In this document: positions 27,680-36,867 of the stretch, piece by piece
How the letters are laid out: every line of letters starts with the position of its first letter
Position numbering within the stretch: the first letter of the stretch is position 1
Assembly (NCBI GenBank): GCA_040365065.1
Contig: BAABNI010000012.1
Location: 1-64,000, forward strand
DNA length: 64,000 nucleotides
Reading direction: 5' to 3'
Source: Pelagadaptatus aseana
GTDB lineage: Bacteria > Pseudomonadota > Gammaproteobacteria > Pseudomonadales > Cellvibrionaceae
Program-made: the position numbers and the translations under genes
The notes under the pieces: generated by a model
Told to the model about the DNA's origin: nothing
Databases searched by the model: none
The model's input: only the letters and a program-made list of their open reading frames with translations

Positions 27680-27851
27680 ACTCCTTCAAGGGCTGAGCAA
27701 AGACTGTCGACGCACAATCCACAGCCAATTTTTAGTTGACTTTGGGCATTAAAACGGCATAATGTCGCGTCCCTGAATCTGGCTCACCTCACAGAGCTTG
27801 ATTCAAACGCAGAATTTACTCAGTTATATCGAGATATACAGGAGCACAACG

Positions 27852-28118
27852 GTGGCCAATTCACCTCAAGCAAAAAAACGTGCGCGCCAAAACGAAAAGG
27901 CCCGCAAGCACAACGCCAGCCTGCGCTCCATGGTGCGCACCTACATCAAGAAAGTAGTTGCCGCTATTGAAGCAGGTGACGCAGCTGCAGCTCAGGAAGC
28001 ATTCAACGCTGCAGTACCCGTTATTGATCGCATCGCAGACAAAGGCATTATTCACAAGAATAAAGCCGCTCGCCACAAGAGCCGTCTGAACGCTCAGATC
28101 AAAGCCCTGGCCGCTTAA
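27852..28118 (+). CDS. rpsT: 30S ribosomal protein S20
   Basis: Primary binding protein of 16S rRNA in the small subunit body. The mature sequence ANSPQAKKRARQNEKARKHNASLRSM and the C-terminal IIHKNKAARHKSRLNAQIKALA are canonical; the product is 88 residues. The start is GTG at 27852 with GGAG seven bases upstream. E. coli rpsT also uses a non-ATG codon (UUG), linked there to autoregulation, so the weak start may be functional. It is monocistronic and ends in a strong terminator. Confidence 0.97.
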   Translation: MANSPQAKKRARQNEKARKHNASLRSMVRTYIKKVVAAIEAGDAAAAQEAFNAAVPVIDRIADKGIIHKNKAARHKSRLNAQIKALAA

Positions 28119-28143
28119 TTTTAGATTAGCGACCATCAGGCAT

Positions 28144-28173
28144 AAAAAAACCGGCAACTGAGCCGGTTTTTTT
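28144..28173. terminator. Bidirectional terminator between rpsT and the hisC-like gene
   Basis: The stem AAAAAAACCGGC / GCCGGTTTTTTT with a six-base loop lies 25 bases after rpsT and 27 before the end of the aminotransferase gene on the other strand. Its tracts suit both directions. Confidence 0.92.
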
Positions 28174-28199
28174 ATGCCTGCAATTTAACCATCACAAAC

Positions 28200-29255
28200 T
28201 TAATCCAACAATCCTTCTAGCACCCAAAGCAAATGCTCCGTCTGCTCACGAGTACCCAAGGTAATCCGCAACCCCAGATTACCCTCCAGATCGGCCTTGG
28301 GGCGAACCAGAATCGCGGCTTTTTCCAACCCCTCAGACAAGGCCTCGGCATCGTCAGGAAAAGCCCAGATATAGTTGGCAGCACTCGGCCAGAAACGAAT
28401 ATTGCGCTCTTTTAAAAACGCCTCCAACATCGGCTTCGACTGCGTCATCACCTCATCCACATAAGCCATGGACGCTTCAGGCTTATCCAGAGCCGCGGCC
28501 ACAGCCACGACCGCAAACTGATTAATATCGTAGGGGCCGCGCACATTGAGCAGGGCGCGTATATTATCAGCCGCACTGAGAATGTAGCCAAACCGGATAG
28601 AAGGCAAGCCCCAGGTCTTGGAGAAGGTTCGGGTAACCAGAATATTCGGGCACTCCTCCAGATGAGAGGCGACAGTAGCCTTCGAATACTCGTAATAGCA
28701 CTCATCCACCAGAATGGCGGCCTCGGGAGCTGCGCGGGCGATCATCAATATATCCTCAGACGCCACCAGCGTGCCCGATGGATTATTGGGATTACACACC
28801 ACAATAACCCGGGTTTTGTCTGACACAGCCGAGATCACCTCTTCAACCGGGTAACCGTGCTCGAAATCGTAGGACGGCTCAATCACATTGAGATTTTCAA
28901 CACCAGCCACCTGGTTGTACATGGCAAAACTGGGGGCCGGAATAATAACCTCATCTCCCTCACTGCAAGCCGAGCGAATAATCAACTCAATACCGTGATC
29001 GGAACCATTGGTAATCATCACTTGCTCCGCAGGAACGCCACAGTAATCACCAATGCGATCAGTGATATCGCCATAGCTCGGATACATCTGTAAGCGGCCA
29101 CTGTTGACATAGGCCAACAGAGCTTCACGGATATGATCAGCCACAGGCACAGTGCGCTCATTAAAATCCAGCAGCGTATAACTTTGCGGATCACGCCCTT
29201 CCAGAGGCGGCTTATAAGCCGACATTTGATCAATGTGTCGCTTAAAAATACTCAT
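28200..29255 (-). CDS. HisC-like class I/II aminotransferase (histidinol-phosphate type)
   Basis: PLP-dependent aminotransferase of the histidinol-phosphate family, 351 residues. Visible landmarks are NGSDHGIELIIRSACSEGDEV, VVCNPNNPSGT, ILVDECYYEYSKAT and the PLP lysine motif FSKTWGLPSIRFGYI. ATG at 29255 (MSIFKRHIDQMSAYKPP) follows AAGGGAAG; the longer open frame upstream runs through a repeat. It lies between rpsT and proB, not in a his operon, so the substrate may be histidinol phosphate or another amino acid. A true HisC role is likely but not proven by context. Confidence 0.88.
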   Translation of the reverse strand: MSIFKRHIDQMSAYKPPLEGRDPQSYTLLDFNERTVPVADHIREALLAYVNSGRLQMYPSYGDITDRIGDYCGVPAEQVMITNGSDHGIELIIRSACSEGDEVIIPAPSFAMYNQVAGVENLNVIEPSYDFEHGYPVEEVISAVSDKTRVIVVCNPNNPSGTLVASEDILMIARAAPEAAILVDECYYEYSKATVASHLEECPNILVTRTFSKTWGLPSIRFGYILSAADNIRALLNVRGPYDINQFAVVAVAAALDKPEASMAYVDEVMTQSKPMLEAFLKERNIRFWPSAANYIWAFPDDAEALSEGLEKAAILVRPKADLEGNLGLRITLGTREQTEHLLWVLEGLLD

Positions 29256-29269
29256 TATTCTTCCCTTTA

Positions 29270-29332
29270 TGTCATCCCGAGCGCACGCGAGGGATCCCCC
29301 AAAAGATTCCTCCGCTTCGCATCGGAATGACA
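29270..29332. repeat. REP-like palindromic intergenic repeat
   Basis: The ends TGTCATCCCGA and TCGGAATGACA are inverted repeats with one G/T-type mismatch. Inside, GCGCACGCGAGGGATCC faces GGATTCCTCCGCTTCGC-like sequence in a broken stem. The design resembles the widespread TGTCATTCCGA...TCGGAATGACA elements found between genes in many bacteria. It fills most of the space between proB and the hisC-like gene. I saw no second copy in this window. Confidence 0.65.
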
Positions 29333-29347
29333 CACTTTAAAAACAAC

Positions 29348-30469
29348 CTAGAGAATCACCAGATTATCGCGGTGAATCAATTCTTCTTCATCAACATAAC
29401 CCAGCAGCACCTCAAACTGCTCACTGGACTTACCGATAATCTTTGCCGCTTCACGGGCATCGTAATTGACCAGCCCGCGGGCAATCTCGTTACCAGCCAC
29501 ATCGACACAGGCAACCATATCGCCGCGTTTAAAGGCCCCAGAAACTTTGGTCACGCCTACAGGCAACAGACTTTTGCCCTTCTGCAGCAAAACCTTTACC
29601 GCACCATCATCCAGTGTCAGGGTACCCCGCATTTGTAAATGCCCTGCCAACCAGCGCTTGCGAGCTGCCTCAGGCTGCTGCCCCGCGGTCAGAAGTGTGC
29701 CCAATTCTTCACCGGCAAAAATACGATCAATAACCCGGTCGATTCGCCCACCCACAATAAAGGTATGCGCTCCGGAACGGGAAGCCAGTCGGGCCGCACG
29801 TACCTTGGTGATCATACCACCTCGACCAAGAGCACCGCCGTCCCCCGCTTTACCATCCAGGGAAGCATCATCAGCAGGCGCCTCAAGGATCAGCTCTGCA
29901 TCGGGATTAGTGCGTGGGTCAGCCGTGTACATGCCGTCCTGATCCGTGAGAATAACCAACACATCTGCCTCAACCAGATTCGCCACCAGAGCACCCAGCG
30001 TGTCGTTATCCCCGAAACGGATTTCATCCGTTACCACCGTATCGTTCTCATTAACGATCGGCACCACACCCAGTTTCATCAGGGTTTTGAGAGTAGAGCG
30101 AGCATTCAGATAACGCTCACGGTTGGACAGATCATCGTGATCCAGCAACACCTGAGCAGTACAGATATTGTCGCGCTCAAAGAATTGCTCATAAGCGCGC
30201 ACCAAACTGGTCTGACCAACGGCCGCGGCCGCCTGCAACTCATGCAGCGACTCTGGGCGAACATCCCAACCGAGACGACGCAAGCCCGCCGCCACCGCTC
30301 CAGACGACACCAGCACCAACTCCATGCCCTGCTGTTTCAGGCGCGCCAACTGCTCAACCCAACCCGCAATAGCCTCTTTATCCAGACCCTTGCCATCATT
30401 GGTCAACAGGGCACTGCCAATTTTAACCACCACGCGGCGACAGCCCGGCAATGTCTCTCTTATGCTCAT
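29348..30469 (-). CDS. proB: Glutamate 5-kinase with PUA domain
   Basis: First step of proline synthesis, phosphorylating glutamate at the gamma carboxyl. The amino-acid-kinase domain has VVVKIGSALLTNDG, LVSSGAVAAGLRRLG, VPIVNENDTVVTDEIRFGDND and the GALGRGGMITKVRAARLA block. A C-terminal PUA domain starts near residue 280. At 373 residues it is of normal length. It follows obgE by 40 bases on the same strand, as in Pseudomonas. Confidence 0.97.
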   Translation of the reverse strand: MSIRETLPGCRRVVVKIGSALLTNDGKGLDKEAIAGWVEQLARLKQQGMELVLVSSGAVAAGLRRLGWDVRPESLHELQAAAAVGQTSLVRAYEQFFERDNICTAQVLLDHDDLSNRERYLNARSTLKTLMKLGVVPIVNENDTVVTDEIRFGDNDTLGALVANLVEADVLVILTDQDGMYTADPRTNPDAELILEAPADDASLDGKAGDGGALGRGGMITKVRAARLASRSGAHTFIVGGRIDRVIDRIFAGEELGTLLTAGQQPEAARKRWLAGHLQMRGTLTLDDGAVKVLLQKGKSLLPVGVTKVSGAFKRGDMVACVDVAGNEIARGLVNYDAREAAKIIGKSSEQFEVLLGYVDEEELIHRDNLVIL

Positions 30470-30509
30470 CCCATTATCCGTTCGGAGTGATACTCAGAAC
30501 CCCATATAC

Positions 30510-31712
30510 TCAGGGCACGTATTCAAACTCAACATCGTAATCATCATCGTCAAAATCATCATCCTGATCATCATCGGACTTCTTCTGACGCTTATGGCGC
30601 ATGCGCAGTTCTTCAATACGCTCCCGCGCCTCCTGCTGCATGGCCTCCTGAGTTTCCACCTCGGCGTCTACCAGCTCAGGATTTTCCTTCTCGGCATCCC
30701 ACTGCTCTTCCAAATAATCCATCAACTGACCCGCCATTTCATTGGTGCCCTGCTTATTGATGGCCGCGATTTGGAATACCGGCCCCTGCCAACCCAGCGC
30801 CTCAACCACTTCGCGACAGCGATCCTCCACTTCTTCGGGAGGCAGCAAATCCACCTTGTTCAGCAGCAACCAGCGCTCGCGCTCGGCCAGAGTCGGCGAA
30901 AACGCATGCAACTCATCAATAATGGCCTTGGCATTTTCCGCAGGACTGCTGCCATCAAACGGGCTCATATCCACCAGATGCAACAACACCCGGCAACGGG
31001 TCAGATGCTTGAGAAAGCGGATACCCAAACCGGCACCCTCAGAGGCCCCCTCAATCAAACCCGGGATGTCTGCCACCACAAAGCTGCGATGCTGCTGCAC
31101 CTTAACCACACCAAGATTGGGCACCAGCGTCGTAAACGGATAATCCGCCACCTTGGGTTTGGCCGACGACACAGCACGAATAAAGGTGGATTTACCGGCA
31201 TTGGGCAAGCCCAGCAAACCAACGTCTGCCAGCACTTTCAACTCCAGCTTGAGGTTACGCTCCTCCCCTTCCTTACCTGGAGTAAACTGGCGTGGCGCAC
31301 GATTCACACTGGATTTAAAACGGGTATTGCCAATGCCGTGGTAACCGCCTTTGGCCACCAACAGCAACTCATCGTGGGCGCGAATATCACCCAGAATTTC
31401 CTCGGTATCGGTATCGATCACCGTAGTCCCAATCGGCACATCCAGAATCAGGTCTTCACCCTTGGCACCGGTACAATTGCGGCCCATTCCTGACTTACCA
31501 CTCTGGGCACGATATTTAGGCTGATAGCGGAAATCCACCAGGGTGTTGAGGTTTTCATCGCCGCGCAGATAAACACTGCCACCGTCACCACCATCGCCAC
31601 CGTCGGGACCACCCTTGGCCACAAATTTTTCACGCCGGAAGCTGACGCAGCCGTTCCCACCTCGTCCCGCATGGACGTAAATAGGCGCCTCATCCACAAA
31701 TTTCACGATCAA
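30510..31712 (-). CDS. obgE: Obg GTPase (CgtA)
   Basis: Essential GTPase acting late in 50S subunit maturation and in stress responses. The glycine-rich Obg domain occupies residues 1-158 (GRGGNGCVSFRREKF, GGDGGDGGSVYL). The G domain has G1 GLPNAGKSTF, G3 DIPGLIEGASEGAGLG and G4 NKVD. The C-terminal tail after about 345 is strongly charged, with alternating basic and Asp-rich stretches ending DYDVEFEYVP. The length of 400 fits gammaproteobacterial Obg. It lies downstream of rplU-rpmA but is separated from rpmA by a terminator. Confidence 0.97.
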   Translation of the reverse strand: MIVKFVDEAPIYVHAGRGGNGCVSFRREKFVAKGGPDGGDGGDGGSVYLRGDENLNTLVDFRYQPKYRAQSGKSGMGRNCTGAKGEDLILDVPIGTTVIDTDTEEILGDIRAHDELLLVAKGGYHGIGNTRFKSSVNRAPRQFTPGKEGEERNLKLELKVLADVGLLGLPNAGKSTFIRAVSSAKPKVADYPFTTLVPNLGVVKVQQHRSFVVADIPGLIEGASEGAGLGIRFLKHLTRCRVLLHLVDMSPFDGSSPAENAKAIIDELHAFSPTLAERERWLLLNKVDLLPPEEVEDRCREVVEALGWQGPVFQIAAINKQGTNEMAGQLMDYLEEQWDAEKENPELVDAEVETQEAMQQEARERIEELRMRHKRQKKSDDDQDDDFDDDDYDVEFEYVP

Positions 31713-31780
31713 CCTCCAAACGTTTCATTTAAAACAATAATAATCGATTGCCACTGACAAAAGCCAAACAGCAAAAACAC

Positions 31781-31812
31781 AAAAGCCCCATCATTGGAAA
31801 TGACAGGGCTTT
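31781..31812 (-). terminator. Terminator after rpmA
   Basis: On the minus strand the stem AAAGCCCTGTCAT / ATGATGGGGCTTTT with a TTCCA loop is followed by a T-rich stretch. It sits 37 bases after the rpmA stop, between rpmA and obgE, and would attenuate read-through from the ribosomal protein genes into obgE. Confidence 0.75.
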
Positions 31813-31848
31813 CGGCTGCGCCCCGAAAGGCGCCAGAACATCAAGTAA

Positions 31849-32106
31849 TTAAGCAGTAACGATACTTACAAACTTGCGGTTCTTAGGACCTTTAACGTCG
31901 AACTTAACAACACCGTCCGCCTTGGCAAACAGAGTGTGGTCTTTACCGATGCCAACGTTCTCACCAGCGTGGAACCTAGTGCCACGCTGACGAATCAGGA
32001 TGTTACCTGCCAGAACAGTTTGGCCGCCGAAGCGCTTAACACCAAGGCGTTTGCTTTCGGAATCGCGACCGTTTCGAGTACTACCACCAGCTTTTTTATG
32101 AGCCAT
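31849..32106 (-). CDS. rpmA: 50S ribosomal protein L27
   Basis: Large-subunit protein near the peptidyl transferase centre. The start MAHKKAGGSTRNGRDSESKRLG and the continuation VKRFGGQTVLAGNILIRQRGTRF are canonical, and the product is 85 residues. It follows rplU after 16 bases. The N-terminus has no cleavable extension of the kind found in Firmicutes. Confidence 0.98.
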   Translation of the reverse strand: MAHKKAGGSTRNGRDSESKRLGVKRFGGQTVLAGNILIRQRGTRFHAGENVGIGKDHTLFAKADGVVKFDVKGPKNRKFVSIVTA

Positions 32107-32122
32107 TGTTCAAACTCCTCAA

Positions 32123-32434
32123 TTAACCTTTGATACCAGTGATCTTAACTTCGGTGTACCACTGACGGTGACCCTGACGGGTCATAGAGTGCTTACGGCG
32201 ACGGAACTTGATGATCTTAACCTTTTCACCACGACCGTGAGAAACCACCTCGGCAGTAACCTTGGCACCATCAACAACCGGCGCACCGATTTTGATGTCG
32301 TCACCATTGGCAACCATCAGAACCTTGTCAAACTCAACGGTTTCGCCAGTTGCCACTTCAATTTTTTCCAGCTTCAGGGTCTCACCTTCCACTACACGGT
32401 GCTGCTTGCCACCGCTAACAAATACTGCGTACAT
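32123..32434 (-). CDS. rplU: 50S ribosomal protein L21
   Basis: Large-subunit protein binding 23S rRNA. MYAVFVSGGKQHRVVEGETLKLEKI and the C-terminal KFRRRKHSMTRQGHRQWYTEVKI are diagnostic; 103 residues as usual. It is the first gene of the rplU-rpmA pair and is divergent from ispB, with about 330 bases between them. Confidence 0.98.
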   Translation of the reverse strand: MYAVFVSGGKQHRVVEGETLKLEKIEVATGETVEFDKVLMVANGDDIKIGAPVVDGAKVTAEVVSHGRGEKVKIIKFRRRKHSMTRQGHRQWYTEVKITGIKG

Positions 32435-32765
32435 AATTGCTCCAATTCAGTATTGGACGACACGAAGCAGCATTCAGAACCCTTCCTGCATTTTGTTTAA
32501 GCTTGCGTCGTATTCATAACCGCGATCCACCACCAGACAGGTCCAGCCGGCAAATCAGGGGCGGCAATCATACGGCAAACCCACCACACAGGCAAGCATG
32601 AAAGCGGATAAATAGTCACCAACACCCGCTGCGGCCGGGTTTTCCCGACAAAATCGGCGCATCCACTCTGAAACCGGGTGCGCAGCTTGACGTCAGCCCG
32701 CCTGCCCCATAGCATCCTCACCTCAAGTAACATCCGATTTTAGCCATATTAAAGAAACAACATCT
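32435..32765. other. Intergenic region between rplU and ispB
   Basis: This 331-base stretch contains no convincing gene; the short open frames in it have no ribosome sites or protein-like composition. It must hold the divergent promoters of rplU (-) and ispB (+) and perhaps an rplU leader. I cannot pick promoter hexamers with confidence. Confidence 0.6.
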
Positions 32766-33740
32766 ATGCTGTCCTTCCACCAAGCGGTGGCCGAAGATTT
32801 TGAGGCCGTCAACCAACTGATTATCGAGCAACTCAACTCAAACGTGGATCTGGTGGAAAACATTGGCCACTATCTGGTAGAAGCCGGCGGCAAACGACTG
32901 CGCCCACTGCTGGTGCTACTGACCGCCAACGCTCTGAACTACAAGCAAAATTCTGGCGAGACCAAACATCTGGATCTGGCGGCCATTATTGAATTTATCC
33001 ACACCGCCACCCTGTTGCACGATGACGTTGTCGATATCTCCAGCATGCGCCGCGGACGCCTGACTGCCAACGCCAAATGGGGCAATGCCCCCAGCGTTCT
33101 GGTGGGAGACTTCCTTTATTCCCGAGCATTCCAGATCATGGTAGCTATCGGCAACATGGAAATCATGAAGATCCTGTCGGATACCACCAACATCATCTCC
33201 GAAGGCGAAGTGCAACAACTGGTAAATGCCAAAGACCCCAGCGTCAGCGAAGACAACTACCTCAACGTCATCTACAAAAAGACCGGCGCCCTGTTTGAAG
33301 CGGCTTGCGAGACCGGCGCCGTGCTGGCCAATGCCTCCAACGAACAACGCCAGGCATTGAAACAATTTGGTTATCATCTTGGGTTAGCATTCCAATTGAT
33401 TGACGATGCTCTGGACTACGAAGGCGACGCGGATACCCTGGGCAAGAACGTTGGTGACGATCTGGCCGAAGGTAAACCTACTTTGCCACTGATCTATGCC
33501 ATGGCCAACGGCACCGCCGAACAGGCCGATACGATTGCCAAGGCCATCCGCGAAGGCGATATTGGCATGCTTGATGCTGTAGTAGATATCGTCAGAAGCA
33601 CAGGCGCTCTGGATTACACTACCCAGTCAGCCAATCAACAGGCCGAAAAAGCCATTGAACAGCTGCAAGTACTTGAGAATAGCCCTTACCGGGATGCCAT
33701 GGAGCAACTCGCCAAGTTCTCAGTCGGGAGAGACCACTAG
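32766..33740 (+). CDS. ispB: Octaprenyl (all-trans polyprenyl) diphosphate synthase
   Basis: Makes the long isoprenoid side chain of ubiquinone from FPP and IPP. The first Asp-rich motif is LLHDDVVD and the second is QLIDDALDYEGD, with GGKRLRPLLVLL upstream. At 324 residues the length is standard. It starts the plus-strand segment leading to pgi, 48 bases downstream. Chain length (C40 versus C45) cannot be read from the sequence with certainty. Confidence 0.96.
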   Translation: MLSFHQAVAEDFEAVNQLIIEQLNSNVDLVENIGHYLVEAGGKRLRPLLVLLTANALNYKQNSGETKHLDLAAIIEFIHTATLLHDDVVDISSMRRGRLTANAKWGNAPSVLVGDFLYSRAFQIMVAIGNMEIMKILSDTTNIISEGEVQQLVNAKDPSVSEDNYLNVIYKKTGALFEAACETGAVLANASNEQRQALKQFGYHLGLAFQLIDDALDYEGDADTLGKNVGDDLAEGKPTLPLIYAMANGTAEQADTIAKAIREGDIGMLDAVVDIVRSTGALDYTTQSANQQAEKAIEQLQVLENSPYRDAMEQLAKFSVGRDH

Positions 33741-33788
33741 AGCCTGTCTACACTAGTGAATGCACCAAGTTAAAGCAGGAGATATCCA

Positions 33789-35450
33789 ATGGCGCAGGAA
33801 AGCACCGCAACCACCAACAGCGAAACCCGCTGCGCCAGACAATCGCTGAGCCTGCACCGCAAGCAGTGGCAAGCCTCCCTTGAACAATTGTTCAGCGAGC
33901 AACCGAACCGGGCCAGCAAGTTCAGCGCCTCCCTGGGGGACATCTACCTGGACTACTCCAAGTCACATCTAACCGAAGAAACCCTGACCCTGCTGACAGA
34001 ACTGGCAGAACAATGCCAGCTGCCAAAGGCCATCGAGGACCTGTTCGAGGGCCAACAGGTCAACAACACCGAACTACGTCCGGCACTGCACACCCTGCTA
34101 CGAGACAGCAACGCAAGCCAATCTTCGGACATCTTGCAGCAATACCACCAACAGGTCAGCGAGTGCCAACAACAGATGCAGGCACTGGTAGAAAAAGTTC
34201 ACCAAGGGCAATGGTTGGGCTACACCGGCCAAGCCGTTACCGACATCATCAATATTGGTATTGGCGGCTCGGATCTGGGCCCGCGTATGGTGTGTCAGGC
34301 ACTGGAAGACTTCCACCAAGAGAACATCAATGTCCGGTTTGTGGCCAACATAGATCCGGCCGAGCTGCTGATTCAGCTCAACCAGTTAAACCCTGAAACC
34401 ACCCTGTTTATTGTTGCGTCCAAATCCTTTACCACCCAGGAAACTCTGGTTAACGCCCTAACCGCTCGCAAGTGGCTGATGCGCAAAGGCTGCCCCATGG
34501 GCAAACTGCAACAGCACTTTATCGCCGCCAGCAGCAACATCGATAAGGCCGTCGCCTTTGGCATCGCCGAAGAAAACATTTTCCCCCTGTGGGACTGGGT
34601 GGGCGGCCGCTATTCCCTGTGGTCCGCGATTGGCTTGCCCATTGCCCTGGCAGTTGGCTGGAGCAACTTCAAAGACCTGCTGGCTGGCGCCGAAACCATG
34701 GACCACCACTATCGCAACGCCGCACCAAGAGACAATCTGCCGGTACTGCTGGCCCTGATCACCTTCTGGTACAGCGAATTCTGGCAGGCCTCCAGTCAGG
34801 CCATCCTGCCCTATAGCCACAATTTGCGCAGCTTCCCCATGTTCCTGCAACAAATGGATATGGAAAGTCTGGGCAAGTGCGTGGACCGTCAAGGCACCCC
34901 CTTGTCTCAGAACAGCGGCCTGATCATTTGGGGCACAGAAGAGAGCAATGGTCAGCATTCTTTCCACCAACTGCTGCTGCAGGGTACCCGCAAAACACCG
35001 GTGGATTTTATCGCCTTCAGCCAACCCAACAACGATTTCTCAGAGCAGCACACCAAATTACTGGCAGCCTGCCTCAGCCAGAGCCAGGCATTGCTCAACG
35101 GCAAGAGCCGGCAACAAGCCACTGAAGAACTGCTCAGTAGCGGTTATGATCCAGCCACAGCTGAACAAATAGCACCGCACAAGGTGATAGCCGGTGACAG
35201 CCCCAGCAATACTCTGCTGGTGAAGCAACTGACGCCCCACAACCTCGGAGCCCTGATCGCCCTTTACGAGCACAAGGTTTATACCCTGAGCGTGCTAATG
35301 AACATCAATGCGTTTGATCAGTGGGGGGTGGAATTGGGCAAGCAGCTGGGACAATTCACTTACGAAGCATTAAAAAGTGGCATAACGCCAGAGGAGTGGG
35401 ATAGCTCAACCACCGAACTGGTCAAGCGTATTCGCGATAGCAGCCAATAA
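33789..35450 (+). CDS. pgi: Glucose-6-phosphate isomerase
   Basis: Interconverts glucose 6-phosphate and fructose 6-phosphate. Visible signatures are DIINIGIGGSDLGPRMVCQAL, VASKSFTTQETL, LWDWVGGRYSLWSAIGLPIAL and the C-terminal FDQWGVELGKQLG. GGAGA lies before the ATG at 33789. The product is 553 residues, normal for the bacterial enzyme. It converges with the phosphomannomutase gene. Confidence 0.97.
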   Translation: MAQESTATTNSETRCARQSLSLHRKQWQASLEQLFSEQPNRASKFSASLGDIYLDYSKSHLTEETLTLLTELAEQCQLPKAIEDLFEGQQVNNTELRPALHTLLRDSNASQSSDILQQYHQQVSECQQQMQALVEKVHQGQWLGYTGQAVTDIINIGIGGSDLGPRMVCQALEDFHQENINVRFVANIDPAELLIQLNQLNPETTLFIVASKSFTTQETLVNALTARKWLMRKGCPMGKLQQHFIAASSNIDKAVAFGIAEENIFPLWDWVGGRYSLWSAIGLPIALAVGWSNFKDLLAGAETMDHHYRNAAPRDNLPVLLALITFWYSEFWQASSQAILPYSHNLRSFPMFLQQMDMESLGKCVDRQGTPLSQNSGLIIWGTEESNGQHSFHQLLLQGTRKTPVDFIAFSQPNNDFSEQHTKLLAACLSQSQALLNGKSRQQATEELLSSGYDPATAEQIAPHKVIAGDSPSNTLLVKQLTPHNLGALIALYEHKVYTLSVLMNINAFDQWGVELGKQLGQFTYEALKSGITPEEWDSSTTELVKRIRDSSQ

Positions 35451-35455
35451 CAGGC

Positions 35456-35480
35456 GCCATTACTGCATAACAGCAATGGC
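35456..35480. terminator. Possible bidirectional terminator between pgi and the phosphomannomutase gene
   Basis: GCCATTACTG and CAGCAATGGC form a stem with one mismatch around CATAA, just after the pgi stop. There is no long T tract, so termination is uncertain. Confidence 0.4.
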
Positions 35481-35504
35481 ACCTTATCAGCTTCTCAAAA
35501 CCGA

Positions 35505-36857
35505 TCAGGCATCCAACAGAGTTAGCAGCTCCTCGGTTTTGGCCTGCATCAACCCCTGATCACCACGACTCTCAACATTGAGGCGCACCACCGGCTCGGT
35601 GTTGGACATGCGCAAGTTGAAGCGCCAATCCCCAAAATCCATGCTCAAGCCATCGGTGTAATCCACCGCCTCAGCAAGGTCTTTGTAGTTGGCTTCTACC
35701 GAGGCAATAGCCGCAGGAGGATCGGCAATTTTCCGGTTAATTTCACCACTGCATGGAAACAGTTCTATGCAATCGTCCACCAGCTCGGCCAGTGCTTTAC
35801 CGGTGCGGCACATCAGCTCGGTAACCAGCAACCAGGGAATCATACCGCTATCGCAATAGGCAAAATCGCGAAAATAATGGTGGGCACTCATTTCGCCACC
35901 ATAGATGGCATCCTCGGCACGCATACGCTCTTTGATAAAAGCGTGACCGGTTTTGCTTTGAACCGCCTCACCACCGAATTTTTCTGCCGTGGCCTGAGTG
36001 TTCCAGATCAAACGCGGATCGTGAACCACTTTACCGCCCGGCTGCTTAAGCAAAAACACCTCGGACAACAAGCCCACCAGATAGTACCCCTCCAGAAACC
36101 GCCCTTTGGCATCAAAGAAAAAGCACCGATCAAAGTCACCATCCCAGGCCAAGCCCAAATCCGCACTACTTTGGAGCACGGCATCGGCAGTGGCACTGCG
36201 GTTTTCTTCCAGTAACGGGTTAGGCACCCCGTGAGGAAAATTGCCATCGGGGTTGTGGTGCACCTTGATCATCTCAAACGGCAAGTGCGACTCAATGGCA
36301 TCCAGTGCCAGACCCGCACCGCCATTACCGGCATTAACCACAACCTTCAGAGGCTTGAGCAACGGCAAATCCACATAGCCCAAGAGATGCTGGACATAAT
36401 CACCACGGGTATCCAAACGCGTCAGAGAGCCACGCTGCTCTGCCTTGGTAAACTGATTGACCTCCGCCATCGCCTTAATATCATTAAGACCGGTATCACC
36501 ACTGATAGGACGCGAACCCTCGCGCACCAACTTCATCCCATTGTAATCCTTGGGATTGTGACTGGCGGTAACACAGATGCCACCATCCACTTGCAAGTGA
36601 AAGGTCGCAAAGTAGACCTCTTCGGTACCACAGGTACCGATGTGGGTCACATCGACGCCGCTATCGAGCAAGCCTTCCGCCAGAGCATCGGTCAACTCCG
36701 GGCTGGACAGACGAATATCATGCCCCACCACCACGGTCTCAGGCTTCAGGTACTGGGCATAGGCACAGCCAATACGATAGGCAATATCGGTATTCAACTC
36801 ATCGGGCATGCGGCCACGAATGTCATAGGCTTTAAAGCAGGTTAACGCTTGAGTCAT
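35505..36857 (-). CDS. manB: Phosphomannomutase (CpsG/ManB type)
   Basis: Alpha-D-phosphohexomutase converting mannose 6-phosphate to mannose 1-phosphate for GDP-mannose and polysaccharide synthesis; some relatives also act on glucose phosphates. The phosphoserine loop is TASHNPKDYNGMKLVREGSRPISGD, the metal loop is WDGDFDRCF, and the sugar-binding GGEMSAHHYFRDFAYCDSG and phosphate-binding RMSNTEPVVRLNVES loops are present. The N-terminus TCFKAYDIRG resembles E. coli CpsG closely. ATG at 36857 follows GAGGG; 450 residues. It lies 10 bases after galU in one operon. Confidence 0.94.
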   Translation of the reverse strand: MTQALTCFKAYDIRGRMPDELNTDIAYRIGCAYAQYLKPETVVVGHDIRLSSPELTDALAEGLLDSGVDVTHIGTCGTEEVYFATFHLQVDGGICVTASHNPKDYNGMKLVREGSRPISGDTGLNDIKAMAEVNQFTKAEQRGSLTRLDTRGDYVQHLLGYVDLPLLKPLKVVVNAGNGGAGLALDAIESHLPFEMIKVHHNPDGNFPHGVPNPLLEENRSATADAVLQSSADLGLAWDGDFDRCFFFDAKGRFLEGYYLVGLLSEVFLLKQPGGKVVHDPRLIWNTQATAEKFGGEAVQSKTGHAFIKERMRAEDAIYGGEMSAHHYFRDFAYCDSGMIPWLLVTELMCRTGKALAELVDDCIELFPCSGEINRKIADPPAAIASVEANYKDLAEAVDYTDGLSMDFGDWRFNLRMSNTEPVVRLNVESRGDQGLMQAKTEELLTLLDA

Positions 36858-36867
36858 AACACCACCC

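Noticed and set aside
30324..31493. 389-codon open frame on the plus strand
   Set aside because: It lies antisense to proB and obgE, both unmistakable, and has no recognisable domain or ribosome site.
32497..32733. 78-codon open frame in the rplU-ispB gap
   Set aside because: Arg/Trp/Val-rich translation without ribosome site or family likeness.
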